Shown piece by piece: positions 49,065 to 60,100 of a DNA stretch of 64,000 nt; within the stretch, counting starts at the first letter, position 1; the number at the start of each line of letters is the position of its first letter. The position numbers and the translations under genes are program-made. Under the pieces are notes generated by a model, which saw nothing but the letters and a program-made list of their open reading frames with translations, had not been told where the DNA came from and made no database searches. Source of the DNA: Lingula anatina (lineage: Eukaryota; Brachiopoda; Lingulata; Lingulida; Lingulidae); NCBI RefSeq assembly GCF_001039355.2, contig NW_019776113.1:173418-237417 (forward strand), written 5' to 3'.

Positions 49065-51073
49065 AGTGGTCTGGATCGTTTATTAAGCCACTATAAGAAA
49101 TTAAGGTAGAACTAAGTCTCAATTTGGCGCCATCAGTTTATCAAGAATATGCCTGTGATAAATTGGTTCTGAACCCTGAATTATTATCTTCTAATCCTAT
49201 ATCATCATTTCATTTTAAAGTTAATACACACGCCCATCGCGAAGTTAACTTTAGATTTAATACCGACCAACATAATATAGTATCTTATCTCTTGGTCCCC
49301 ATGTTTACAGCCCTGAATCAACTTCAAACATACTACTTTCCCTACAATTAGCATGCGACGGTGTAGATAATCATCGCTGCTGTCAGCCCTTAGCTTATTA
49401 AACCGACCTCCCTTTTCAAACAGCCCCTCTCTCTCGTCGCCGAGTAGGTGTTCGTTTTTGGAAGCTCATCACAAAGCAGGGCAGTTTATTTTCCTGTTAC
49501 ACCCGATAATACACCTGTCGCTAGTAAACTCAAGCACTAGCGTCTATGCGCCTTTACACTTGCTACCATGATCCGAAAGAATGTGCCCTTGCTTCTTTCT
49601 TTACTTTTCACAAATCTTGATTTTTAAGACGCACAGAGCCAATGATTTAACGCGGTCTTTAATGACCAAACCTCTACAGGTAGTTGTTTAATATTCATGA
49701 TGTTACTATGTTTTCCAGGTTCAATCCAGCGTTGTGGTGTTTACGGGAATATGAATTAGTCTGCGCGAGACAGGCAGGTGTTTGGCGCGTGGGGAGGCCG
49801 CACCAAGCAAATTGTTAAATTTACACTCACGTTTTGCTTTGCTTTGAAATAGTTACCATCATGTTTACTTTAATTGAAGTCAATCGAGATACTGCAATAC
49901 TCTGTCAATGACTATTTCAATGAAAATATATCTTTCTGGGTTATTTTAACACAAGAAGATCAAACTAAACAACAAAATATCATCGTGTTGGCCTATATTG
50001 TTCACAGTTGACCGGGCGCTGTGCTTAGGAGCGCACTTATTTCTCTGGCTCTACCCCATTACCCGTCTTCATTTACGTTTCTTAACAACTTTTGAAAGGT
50101 ACTGCACAATTTTATGAAATTTTGGTACAAGCTCTTCTACTTAAAGAAATGAGATAACAGAGCGACAAGGGAAGGGTTGTTATCGCATTCCCTAAAACCG
50201 CATGCTACGAACCACCGCTTTTCGTTTTCTCTTGGGAACTTTGTCACATGTAGAGGGAAAATAGTAAAAAGGAGAGGTATAATCATTCTTATTAAGCGTT
50301 TGCCTGTAATTGGAAACTTTAGCCACGGAAAGCCACACACGCAATAAACAATGACTCTTTTATTTTCGCCGATTTCATTGTAAAATTCCTTTTAAACAGA
50401 ATGAAAATTTAACGGGCGGGAAAACGCCGTATGAGATAATAATGCTGATGAGAATTAAATTCTGACCAGCCAAATTAAATAGCAAGAGGGATAAAATGAA
50501 TTACCATGTACAGATAGAAAATTTTAAATGATTTAATGAGATACCAATAATGACAACGAGATAATTACTGACTGGCTAACTAACTAACTTATTTACTCAC
50601 TAATAAAAGCACATGTGTTCTAATGAGGGACCATTGTCTTGAACATGATGAGGTACAAGAAATTTTCAGTGACGTGTTTCTGTGTTTACCTAGGTATACT
50701 ACCCTTATGTATATACGCAAGACTGGTTTATTCTTCACAACAACGCAATGTTAGGCTTTATAGTTTACAAACTGGGAGCAGTGTGAACTTAGTTAGCGTT
50801 TCCGTGATTTTGACTGCCGTTTTACACTTTAATGGCGACCATAATTGCCGTTCTCTTCTTTATTTCCAAGTCTGCAATCTCGGCTTGGGATTTGTTGCCC
50901 AGTGCTTGGAGAAAAGCACTTCACAAATAGGCCAATAAAATCACGGACGCCCGTGTAAAGGAAATATGTAGATAGACAACATGTTTATCCTTTGTGTAAT
51001 AAACTTGATAGTCGCGCGACTTAAGTTGCCTGTAAACTGTCAGTTAAATATAGATTTTCGCAATGATCAAAAC

Positions 51074-51874
51074 CTTTGACATAATACCAGATTCGATGGG
51101 TAAACTGTTTATACACAGTGAGATTTTAAAACTCAAATTACCCAACGGTTTTATTGTTTAAGTTTATTGAAATCGAAAGGATCATCCTTATTTCATCTTT
51201 TAGTTTCGCTAAGAATATTTGACGTTTGCTGGAATGTAATTAAAATCCAATGTGCTAATGTTTAATTAGGGTTCAGTTTTCTGTGATACCCTGTTTCGTT
51301 CGCGTTGCACGTTGTATCAACAAAGATGGCTACCGTGTCTTTGACTTTACAGTTTTAAAACTAAGAGAAAACAGTAATAACTGAAGACTCTAAATAAAAG
51401 GCACAATGAAAGAGAGGGAGATCTTTAACTTTAAGGTTTTTAAACTAAGAGAAAACAGAAAGGACTGAAGCTTCTAAATGAAAAGGCACACATACACAAA
51501 GAGAGAGAGAGAGAGAGAGAGAGCGATAGTTCACTAACCAACGTGTTCAAATTTCATAATAGTAAATAGCAGAATAAAGGAGTTTATAAAGTGTCCTCTT
51601 CTTTTTGAAAAACTTTTCAGGCCACATACATTTCACCAATAAGAAAAAGAAAGAAGTAAACCTGGGTTGTTCTACAAACACTAAAATCTTAGAATGGTAC
51701 TCTCTCTGTGGAAACTTATTATTTATATAAACAATTTGATCAAACAAGGTGTATGCTCGAAACCATGCGTCAAACGGCAGGAGGTGCAATTTTGGTATTG
51801 CGTCGCCTTTGCACCTCTAACACATCCATACACGGCAGGCCCGTTAATTTTTATTGTAACCGATTTAATACTTA
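51074..51874 (+). repeat. ~0.8-kb direct duplication, copy A
   Basis: Nearly identical to 51903-52717. Differences are a few substitutions and short indels, plus the length of the internal GA microsatellite (about 24 against 33 bases). It also contains an internal 84-bp tandem repeat (units sharing ACTAAGAGAAAACAG). A single N at 51900 separates the copies, pointing to unmerged overlapping contig ends. Confidence 0.95.
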
Positions 51875-51902
51875 GGCCACACTTTTTTATTTTTATGGAN
51901 CA

Positions 51903-52324
51903 TTTGACATAATACCAGATTCGATGGGTAAACTGTTTATACACAGTGAGATTTTAAAACTCAAATTACCCAACGGTTTTATTGTTTAAGTTTATTGAAA
52001 TCGAAAGGATCATCCTTATTTCATCTTTTAGTTTCGCTAAGAATATTTGACGTTTGCTGGAATGTAATTAAAATCCAATGTGCTAATGTTTAATTAGGGT
52101 TCAGTTTTCTGTGATACCCTGTTTCGTTCGCGTTGCACGTTGTATCAACAAAGATGGCTACCGTGTCTTTGACTTTACAGTTTTAAAACTAAGAGAAAAC
52201 AGTAATAACTGAAGACTCTAAATAAAAGGCACAATGAAAGAGAGGGAGATCTTTAACTTTAAGGTTTTAAAACTAAGACAAAACAGAAAGGACTGAAGCT
52301 TCTAAATGAAAAGGCACACATACA

Positions 52325-52364
<40 letters not shown>

Positions 52365-52717
52365 TTGTTCACTAACCAACGTGTTCAAATGCATTCCATA
52401 ATAGTAAATAGCAGAATAAAGGAGTTTATAAAGTGTCCTCTTCTTTTTGAAAAACTTTTCAGGCCACATACATTTCACCAATAAGAAAAAGAAAGAAGTA
52501 AACCTGGGTTGTTCTACAAACACTAAAAACCTTAGAATGGTACTCTCTCTGTGGAAACTTATTATTTATATAAACAATTTGATCAAACAAGGTGTATGCT
52601 CGAAACCATGCGTCAAACGGCAGGAGGTGCAATTTTGGTATTGCGTCGCCTTTGCACCTCTAACACATCCATACACGGCAGGCCCGTTAATTTTTATTGT
52701 AACCGATTTAATACTTA
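51903..52717 (+). repeat. ~0.8-kb direct duplication, copy B
   Basis: Second copy of 51074-51874. It begins two bases past the N and continues into unique sequence. Divergence of a percent or so plus a microsatellite length change is what two alleles would show. Confidence 0.95.
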
Positions 52718-52975
52718 ATATAGGCTCTACACAAGCAAATATCTTAAAGGTATACTATACACGTTTGAGATATCTCTCTGGAAACTTGGGTTTTGATGCT
52801 TTTTGCCACTGTCCCCCAGAGAAGATGCTGACAATTTTATCTTTTGACGACACATCTAGTATGATCCTTCTAGACTATAGTTTAACGGTGTACCTGGCCA
52901 GGTATTTTGTTTTGTACTATATCGCTGGATGACGGATTCCAGGGCGAACAGCCATGTCCTTTTGCTTGCGCCCAA

Positions 52976-53006
<31 letters not shown>

Positions 53007-53010
53007 AAAA
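52976..53010 (+). repeat. (CA)n-A(n) microsatellite
   Basis: A CA run followed directly by a short poly-A. Confidence 0.9.
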
Positions 53011-55148
53011 ATTACCAAGCTATACCTCGTTTTTTAAGACGAAGCATTGACACCCTACAAAAGTGCTAATCAAAACTGACTTGTAACTATAGGCCCTACA
53101 AACATCAGTGACTAGGCCATGAGCGTACACGTGGCCTTCCATTCTGCTATGATCTGCTATTCAGGGTATACTATTTAAACCAACTGTTTTGCATTACTCA
53201 AGAAATTTTGTCCTAGTTGAAAATTGTGAAATTGTTTATTGGTCAATGCTATATGGGGGTTTGTGGCAATTATCTTAGTGAACGTTGAAATAATATTTAG
53301 GCCTATATCTTTAATTTTCAAAATATTCCATCACTTTTAGCAAATCTTGAGTATATTTTTCTGAAAAGTCAGGAAGACATGACAGTCTATATGAATCATG
53401 ATTCGTTTATAAGTATATTATTTTTAGATAATTTAGTTCTAAACGAATAATGATTAAAACGAACCAATATTGAATCTATTTGAAATTAGAAACAGAGCAA
53501 AACAGAATGCAGGGAAGGGTGGAGCAATGATACGCGAATAGGCGAATATGAAAAAGTACTTTTTCTCGATAATAAAAATATTTGTCGCGAAAGTCCCGAA
53601 TAGACTACCTTAAACCAGTTATCAAGAATTCCATAATCCATTACCATGTTCCTGTACATCATCCTTCGCACTGATGAACTTCAAATGTTAATCTGTAGGG
53701 GGGTTGGTTTAGCGGACTACCAAAATCAAAACAAAGAAGTCGCTACTTATTTTCATTCTGTATAGCGGCCATATTCTGCAGAAGAACTGTTTTAAGTTGA
53801 AACTGTCGAAAACAGACGTAATGAACGCGGCTCTTTATTGCCAGTGATTCCACGTCTCCGTTTTCTACAAAGACTCCAAAACAGACTTTTTGCAAAGTGA
53901 ACTAATGGTCCTCAATTGAATACTGCTTTATAAGAACCCCTGAGTATCTAGGTACTAAACGGTCATAACTTTCATGGTCACTCTCACTTTAACCTTGGAA
54001 ACGACAAAAGTAAATGAAAAGCTCAATTATTCTCATCTCAATATTTTTCTATCGACACGTTCATTTTACCCCATAATTGATACGTGCTTAATTTCAGCAA
54101 GATGTCTTATTAGTTAAGAACGCAGGTATTGTAGAACTAAACTGCATACATTTAATGGCAGCCTTACTATAAAAAAGTCGATTAAGACACGCCGAGCAAA
54201 AAACGCATATTGAAGGATAAAACTCTAAAGAAAAAAATGTACTTTTAAGTAATTACAGACCTCGTAGATTTTTACAATTCGATAAATATAAGATACTGTG
54301 GGAAAATGCATTAGTCCTTTTTTCCGCAAAGCTTTCAAGAAATAAAATTAATTGTTTGTGAATTGCGTGCCAGTTGAGGTTGTTTAGATATAATTGCCAA
54401 TCTTTTCTTCGTCAGATAAGATTTTGAGCGAAGTTTCACGTGCTTCAGTATTTATTAAAATATATCCATCTATACGCAATGCCATTAAATGATGAGTGGG
54501 AATTATTCTGTCGCGCATTACAACAGAGTACAACATAACATTTCCTCTTGATACAAAATGTACCAAATAATGAGTTGGAAAAGTACAATGGAAAAAAAAA
54601 GAGAAGCGCCATTAGATAACAGGGACGTTAATCCCCTTGTGTTCAAGACTGAATTCTTAAAAAGACTTGTATGTATGAAGGTAACTCATACTATATTGTG
54701 TAAATGTCTGTTCTGACATCTTCGGCGTGATATAAAACAAAACAAACTCTGTGAATTTTGATCGACTCGTGTAACGATTATTGAACAAACGCCATATAAC
54801 GCGTTTTCATTGAAATCACTGGCTATTACACTCTGCATCAAAGGTCTTATATCCAGGTCATTACAAGCGCACAACAGGCAGTAGTGAAAAAAAAGTGAAG
54901 TAATTAGAGATAAAATCCGGAAATTTCCCAATTAATTGTCACATTTCATTAAAACTGCTGATTTATCGTTCGATAGACATTTATTTCATTTTAAAGAAAA
55001 ATCCAGCCATTTAGTGTGAGATATTAGAAGTAACTTAGACGAAAAGTAATTCAAATATCTCAAATTCAATTATAAGGAATCTCCACATCAAAAGAATTAA
55101 TCTTTTAATACAAAATCTGAGTGTTTTCAAACACGCTCTTCTAACAAG

Positions 55149-55156
55149 TATAAAAA
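55149..55156 (+). promoter_or_regulatory. TATA box of the Gly/Tyr-rich secreted protein gene
   Basis: TATAAAAA lies 96 bp before the start codon, predicting a start of transcription near 55180 and a 5' UTR of roughly 65 bases. A strong TATA box suits a gene that is highly and cell-type-specifically expressed. Confidence 0.7.
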
Positions 55157-55244
55157 CCCAACTGAAAAACCCTCAACTTCACCAGTGTCTGAATAGTGCC
55201 TCAGCATACGCACATTCTCTGACGAAAAGATTTCCGCTGCCAAG

Positions 55245-55565
55245 ATGCTGAAGCTCATTCTTCTCGCTGCGACCTTAGCCGTTGCTGCTGCGTTGGTTCC
55301 GTATCCCTACAAGCCAATCTACCACGCAGGAGGCCCTGTCTATAGAGCCAGCAGCTACGCTGCTGGAAGGGGCTACGCCGGAGTCGGTAGGAAAGTCTAT
55401 GGGGGTACGTACGCGGCTGGGTACGGTACTTATGGAAGTTACGCTGACTACGGCACTGGCTACGTTGGCAGCGGTCACGGGCATGGCTATAGAAGCGGCT
55501 ATGGCTATGGGAATTCTTTCGGAACTAGTTACGGAAAAGGTTACAAGAGCTACAAGAAGTACTAA
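55245..55565 (+). CDS. Small secreted Gly/Tyr-rich protein, shematrin-like
   Basis: A 106-residue single-exon frame. Residues 1-16 (MLKLILLAATLAVAAA) are a textbook signal peptide. The mature part is low-complexity, rich in Gly, Tyr, Ala and Ser: an Ala/Tyr-rich part (about 35-60) with repeated YAAG, then YGYG, HGHGYRSG and SYGKGYKSYKKY. It has no Cys and a basic Tyr-ending tail. Such proteins are usually extracellular structural or matrix components. The Gly/Tyr repeats and terminal KKY recall molluscan shematrins, shell-matrix proteins ending in RKKKY-type motifs; short Gly/Tyr-rich antimicrobial or cuticle proteins are alternatives. The TATA box and AATAAA at 55675-55680 support a compact transcript. 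I cannot name an ortholog. Confidence 0.8.
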   Translation: MLKLILLAATLAVAAALVPYPYKPIYHAGGPVYRASSYAAGRGYAGVGRKVYGGTYAAGYGTYGSYADYGTGYVGSGHGHGYRSGYGYGNSFGTSYGKGYKSYKKY

Positions 55566-55674
55566 TGGTACGTTTATGAAAAATGTCTCTCTCAAGCTCT
55601 TAATCTGTATTTTTTCTTTTTCTTCCGTTTCTTTCTGATTTGAATAGGAGTGTAAGTTCCTTTTCTGATATTGA

Positions 55675-55680
55675 AATAAA
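55675..55680 (+). terminator. Poly(A) signal of the Gly/Tyr-rich gene
   Basis: AATAAA lies 110 bp after the stop codon, followed by a T-rich stretch near 55730. Confidence 0.7.
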
Positions 55681-55689
55681 TCGATACTC

Positions 55690-57110
55690 ACTTAAAACGA
55701 AAAGCAAAACCAGAGTCACACTGCCAGTCTTTTTTTTTCAGACAATCTGCTACTCTGAATGACGGCCATCCAAAATTGTTGAACTAAGAACATTCTGCTG
55801 CGCCTCGTAAGTACCGGCACGTTCACCAAGGAAGCAGATCTACAGCCTCTCTGAGATTTGCTGATGCTCTACGTGCTAGCCTACTAAAGATCAATGGATG
55901 CTGCCGAAATTTTATCAATAGATAACATAACATAACACATCCTCTAATCAATGCGGCTGTTCTTTTGTGAATTTTACTAGTCTTTGATGAGCTATTAAAA
56001 ATTCTTTGCTTGTGAACAGTTATTGTTGTTGTTACATGTACATGTACCTACTGTACGAGTAAATGTAATAAGAAAGTATTTTGATTTGGGGATCCTCATC
56101 CATACCACAACATCTAATTCTACTCGGTGACATTAAACATAAATATTATACAGGTTTATTCCCCCTTTTTTCTGTCTTTTTTTTTTTTTAACAAATTGCA
56201 TCTGAATGGCAGTTCTACTTATTTCCCAAACATGAATGAAAAATAGAAGTTATATATTCTTTCAAACAAGAGTCAGCTTCTTTTTAGTACAAATTAAATA
56301 AATTTTTGCGTAAAGATTACTATAGAATATTTACACAGATAACTTTTAATAAACGGACCTGTATAGGCTACATCCGCACAGAACAGGTCTTCTGACCACT
56401 TCCTCCTGAGAACTTGCTCAAACTTATTCAGGCATATACATGTAGGCCTACATGTACCTGGGCTTAAAAAATCTCTGAACGTTTATCGTGTGACTAAAAA
56501 GTGCGGATGACAGTAAATCCTGAAGAATCTCAAGACCCATTTCCAGAACTGAACTCAAACATGACCATGAGTTAAAACATTACCATGAATTAACACATGA
56601 AGATATAATCTCTTTAATCTGTAACCTTGCTACTTATCCGACTTTCTAACATTCTTTTGCAAAAGGAGACAGAAATCATGACATCAAAGTCAAGGTCGGG
56701 TAGAATTTTAGGCACAGCAGGTGTTTACGAAATGTCACACAATTTCAGGTAGGTAATTGGCTTTATTAGTTATTCATAGTTCTGAAAATTGTGGCGTTGT
56801 TTCAGTAGACAGTGGAATATGTGACTAAAGATGCAATTGTCGCAATGTAGAAACGTTTGCTTTAACTCAGCTTAATTTTCTCTGAAATCTTCAGTGAAAA
56901 TCCAAGTCGATCTGTACTGTATTTGCGTGCCTCGATTTTTCCATTATCATACCATCATACTCAAACTGTTTTCTCTTTGTTTTTGTTAAAAAATGAACTG
57001 TTATAATAGTGAGTTTCTCCCTTTTAGTTGAATTAATTGAAGCATGGCAACACAATGATAATAAATTAATAGAGATAAACCAGTAGGGACATTTCATCAG
57101 TGGTGTAGAC
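55690..57110. other. Intergenic sequence before CYB5R4
   Basis: No gene could be supported. The interval is AT-rich with short pyrimidine runs. The CYB5R4 promoter and any 5' UTR exon must lie here, but I see no clear TATA box or GC-rich island. A possible acceptor TTACGTACAG ends at 57130, so an upstream non-coding exon is possible. Confidence 0.4.
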
Positions 57111-57156
57111 GTAAATCCAGTTACGTACAGAGCACTGGCCTCCACTGCAGTTAGTA

Positions 57157-60100
57157 ATGTCCAAGCTAACAGCCCCACAGTTCCCAGCTCCTTTCTCTGC
57201 CCAGAGAGCTGGAGTGAGTGGAGCAGCAGGCAGACACAAAGTGGCCTTGAAGCCCGGCCGGTCACTGATGGACTGGGTCAGGCTGACCAAAAGTGGGAAG
57301 GATTTAACTGGGACTGGTGGAAGGTCATTTGATGTAACAACAGAAGAACTTGCCAAACACAACACTGTTAACAATTGTTGGATGGCTGTGCGAGGTATGG
57401 TGGGTGTGATTTATCAGATTTTTTTAATGCATGCGAATAAATTTGAATTTTGATTTATGATAGCATGTTATTCGTTGATTCTTACTCATTTTCTCCAGTT
57501 TGTCTGCAAATTGGCCCAAAATTTAAGATGGCTGATGTTAAATATATCAGGGTACTTTTAGACATTTGTTCACATATATTGAGAAGTTAACATAAGGTTT
57601 AATTTTTCTTTCAAGGTAAAGTGTATAACATCACCCCTTACTTTGAATATCACCCAGGAGGTGTGGATGAACTGATGAAAGGAGCTGGCAAAGATGGGAC
57701 ACAATTGTTTGATGAGGTAAGTATAGCATGCAGTAGTATGTTTCAGTTTTCAGAATGAGAATTGTAAATGAGACAGGGTAAATGACAGTTTGTGTATATT
57801 TCTTAATTTGATATATATAAATTGTTTTAGCTGTTTTTATCAGCATGCAGTATACATTCAAGAATAGAAGTTGGTCACTTTACGAGTAGTAGAAATCCAT
57901 GTTTTGTCAAATTTCAACTTGAAACGTATCTGTAATCTTTTAAGTCTTGAAAATTCACCTCTTAGTCTTTATCATTTATATATTTAAGGTCCACAAATGG
58001 GTAAACATTGAGTCTATGTTAGAGTCTTGCTACATTGGAAAATTAAAAGCAACTCCAGTGCCAGTTGAAAAATCAGGTAACTGTGTACTCATATATCATT
58101 AAAAAGAAATATAGTGAACAAAAAGTCCCATATTGTGTTTATTATTTAATGTGAATATGTATAGCTCTTTCAGGCATGGGAATAAAGATAGACTTAACTA
58201 GTATTAATTAATATTATATCTTTCAGGTTCCCCTCTTGTTAAGAAACTCTACAGTAGTCTTCTCAGTGCCAAAGGTAATTATTTTCATTATTGAGGAAGT
58301 TTCCTTTTAATTTCCAATTGGGTGAGGAAGATCTTTGAACATGTGAAAATGCTACATTATTTGAATAACAACATTATTTGAAAACTTGTGTTAAAGACTG
58401 CCAACTTCATGCATGGTATATTCATACCAGACTTAAACTTTATTTTCTTAGGACACATGCCTCCCCCTGCCCCTCCACCCATTCATATACCGGAGGAAAA
58501 ACCTTCTCCAAGGTAAGAAAAATGATTCTGATACTACTGAAATGAAACAATTTTGCATGTGTGAAAAGCTGTTACTAATACTAACTTTTTCTCTATCTCA
58601 AAATTTGGATAAGATATGTGTATCACTATGTCATTTGTTCTTTTAGACTACATTTGCACTTTTGAGATAAAGAGTTTTGTTAGTTGAGAACTACAGTTTC
58701 CCATTAATGACGGCATTAAAATGTAAGATTTGTCATTGTGTATAATTATGTGCCCTCAGTAATGTGCCTTCTCTGAAACATTGCGCTAGAGAAGATAATT
58801 ATCTTGATAGCACCCACTGTAGCAATGCTCTGCTGTGGCATTTGTGGAAATGTAGGCCTCAAAATGTTGCATTTAATTATTTAAAGAACGAAAATCAGTA
58901 TCTTGATGAACACAGAAACTTGTAATGCAGACTGTTTTTGTAAATGGATATATGTCACACATAATATGAAAACCTAAGATAAATGAGAATGTTTTTTTTT
59001 TTTTTTTTTTTTTTTTTTTGAAAACTGGCTGCTTGCATTATCTGGTATTAAGAGCAAATTGAACATTCTGAAACAATCTTATTTTTGTTATTGATTCACT
59101 GTGAAGTTTGTTCATATTTTAAAGCAGATTCAAAGTCAGTCTGTTTTCTGATTGCATAGAAACCTCTCTGTCTGCATGACATTTAATTACCTTTGACTTG
59201 CCATATTGTGATGTTACAGATTGACTTGATCTAAAGTGTTACATTGCTGTCTGCCACTTAACAACTATAAAATTACAAATAAGACTGGTTCTTGCATACA
59301 ATGTTTCTAACTTAACCATATTGTCATGTTACAGGTTGGACTGGTTCCAAAATGACAGCAGTGTTACCCTGACTATATATACCAGGTGGAATGACATCCT
59401 CAGAGAACATGTCATCATTGACAAGAAGGGACAAAAGCTGCAGGCAGCTGTTGTGGTCAAAGACATGACTTACATGGTGCATCTTGGTAGGTGGCAATGG
59501 GGAACTAGACGGAAGCCTTTCCTCTGACTTTATTCTGCTATATCAGTGATGAATTCCTCCAAATGCACCTTGAAATGTTTTTCATTTTATGTACTCAAAG
59601 AAAATTATCATTGGGTAAAAAAGTTGATATGCTCTCTTGGACTTAGCTTGAATTTTACCTTCCTATAGACTAGTTTTTCAGTTAAAATGAAAGATACAGA
59701 GATCTTCTACTTGCCATCTCATAGGAAGACTTTGGCAAAAATTGGCAGGCATCTTTTCACTCACTCAAGTCAATTTACCTGAGACCTGGCAAATTTTCCT
59801 TGCAGGGAAGGAACATTTATGTAACCCCTGATGAATTGTACTTGGCTTTCACACATTATTTTAAAACATATTTTTGTGTATGATTGAATTTCTGTCCTCC
59901 CTTATTTCTTCTTTTAAATCCATTATGTATTTTGTATGTAAATTATTATGTAACCATGTAAATTTTCCCTTTTTACTTTTTCATGGTTTCATAGATTTGG
60001 CAAATGAAGTACATGAAAAATGTGGAGGTGAGTTGTCAGTTGTTGTTTCCTATTCTATATTCTGTGCCGGTTAAGCAAATAATATATATGAACTGATACA

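Larger units (their letters stand above)
40470..55140. other. Gene-free interval downstream of ASCL paralog 2
   Basis: The first few hundred bases are probably the ASCL 3' UTR. The rest has no supportable gene: ORFs are short, and the longest (161 codons at 52447-52932) arises at the edge of the artefactual duplication. It contains microsatellites near 44.0, 45.7, 46.9, 51.5, 52.3 and 53.0 kb, a CACGTG palindrome at 49051-49064 and the duplicated block at 51.07-52.72 kb. Confidence 0.45.

Noticed and set aside
49055-49130. Possible Leu/Ser tRNA gene
   Set aside because: The A-box is present, but no B-box or acceptor-stem pairing follows.
52447-52932. 161-codon ORF
   Set aside because: It begins in the near-identical block beside the assembly gap, its counterpart in copy A is interrupted, and it resembles no protein family.
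55275-55691. 138-codon antisense and 118-codon second-frame ORFs over the Gly/Tyr-rich gene
   Set aside because: They shadow a low-complexity GC-rich coding region; only the frame from 55245 has a signal peptide and composition bias suited to a protein.
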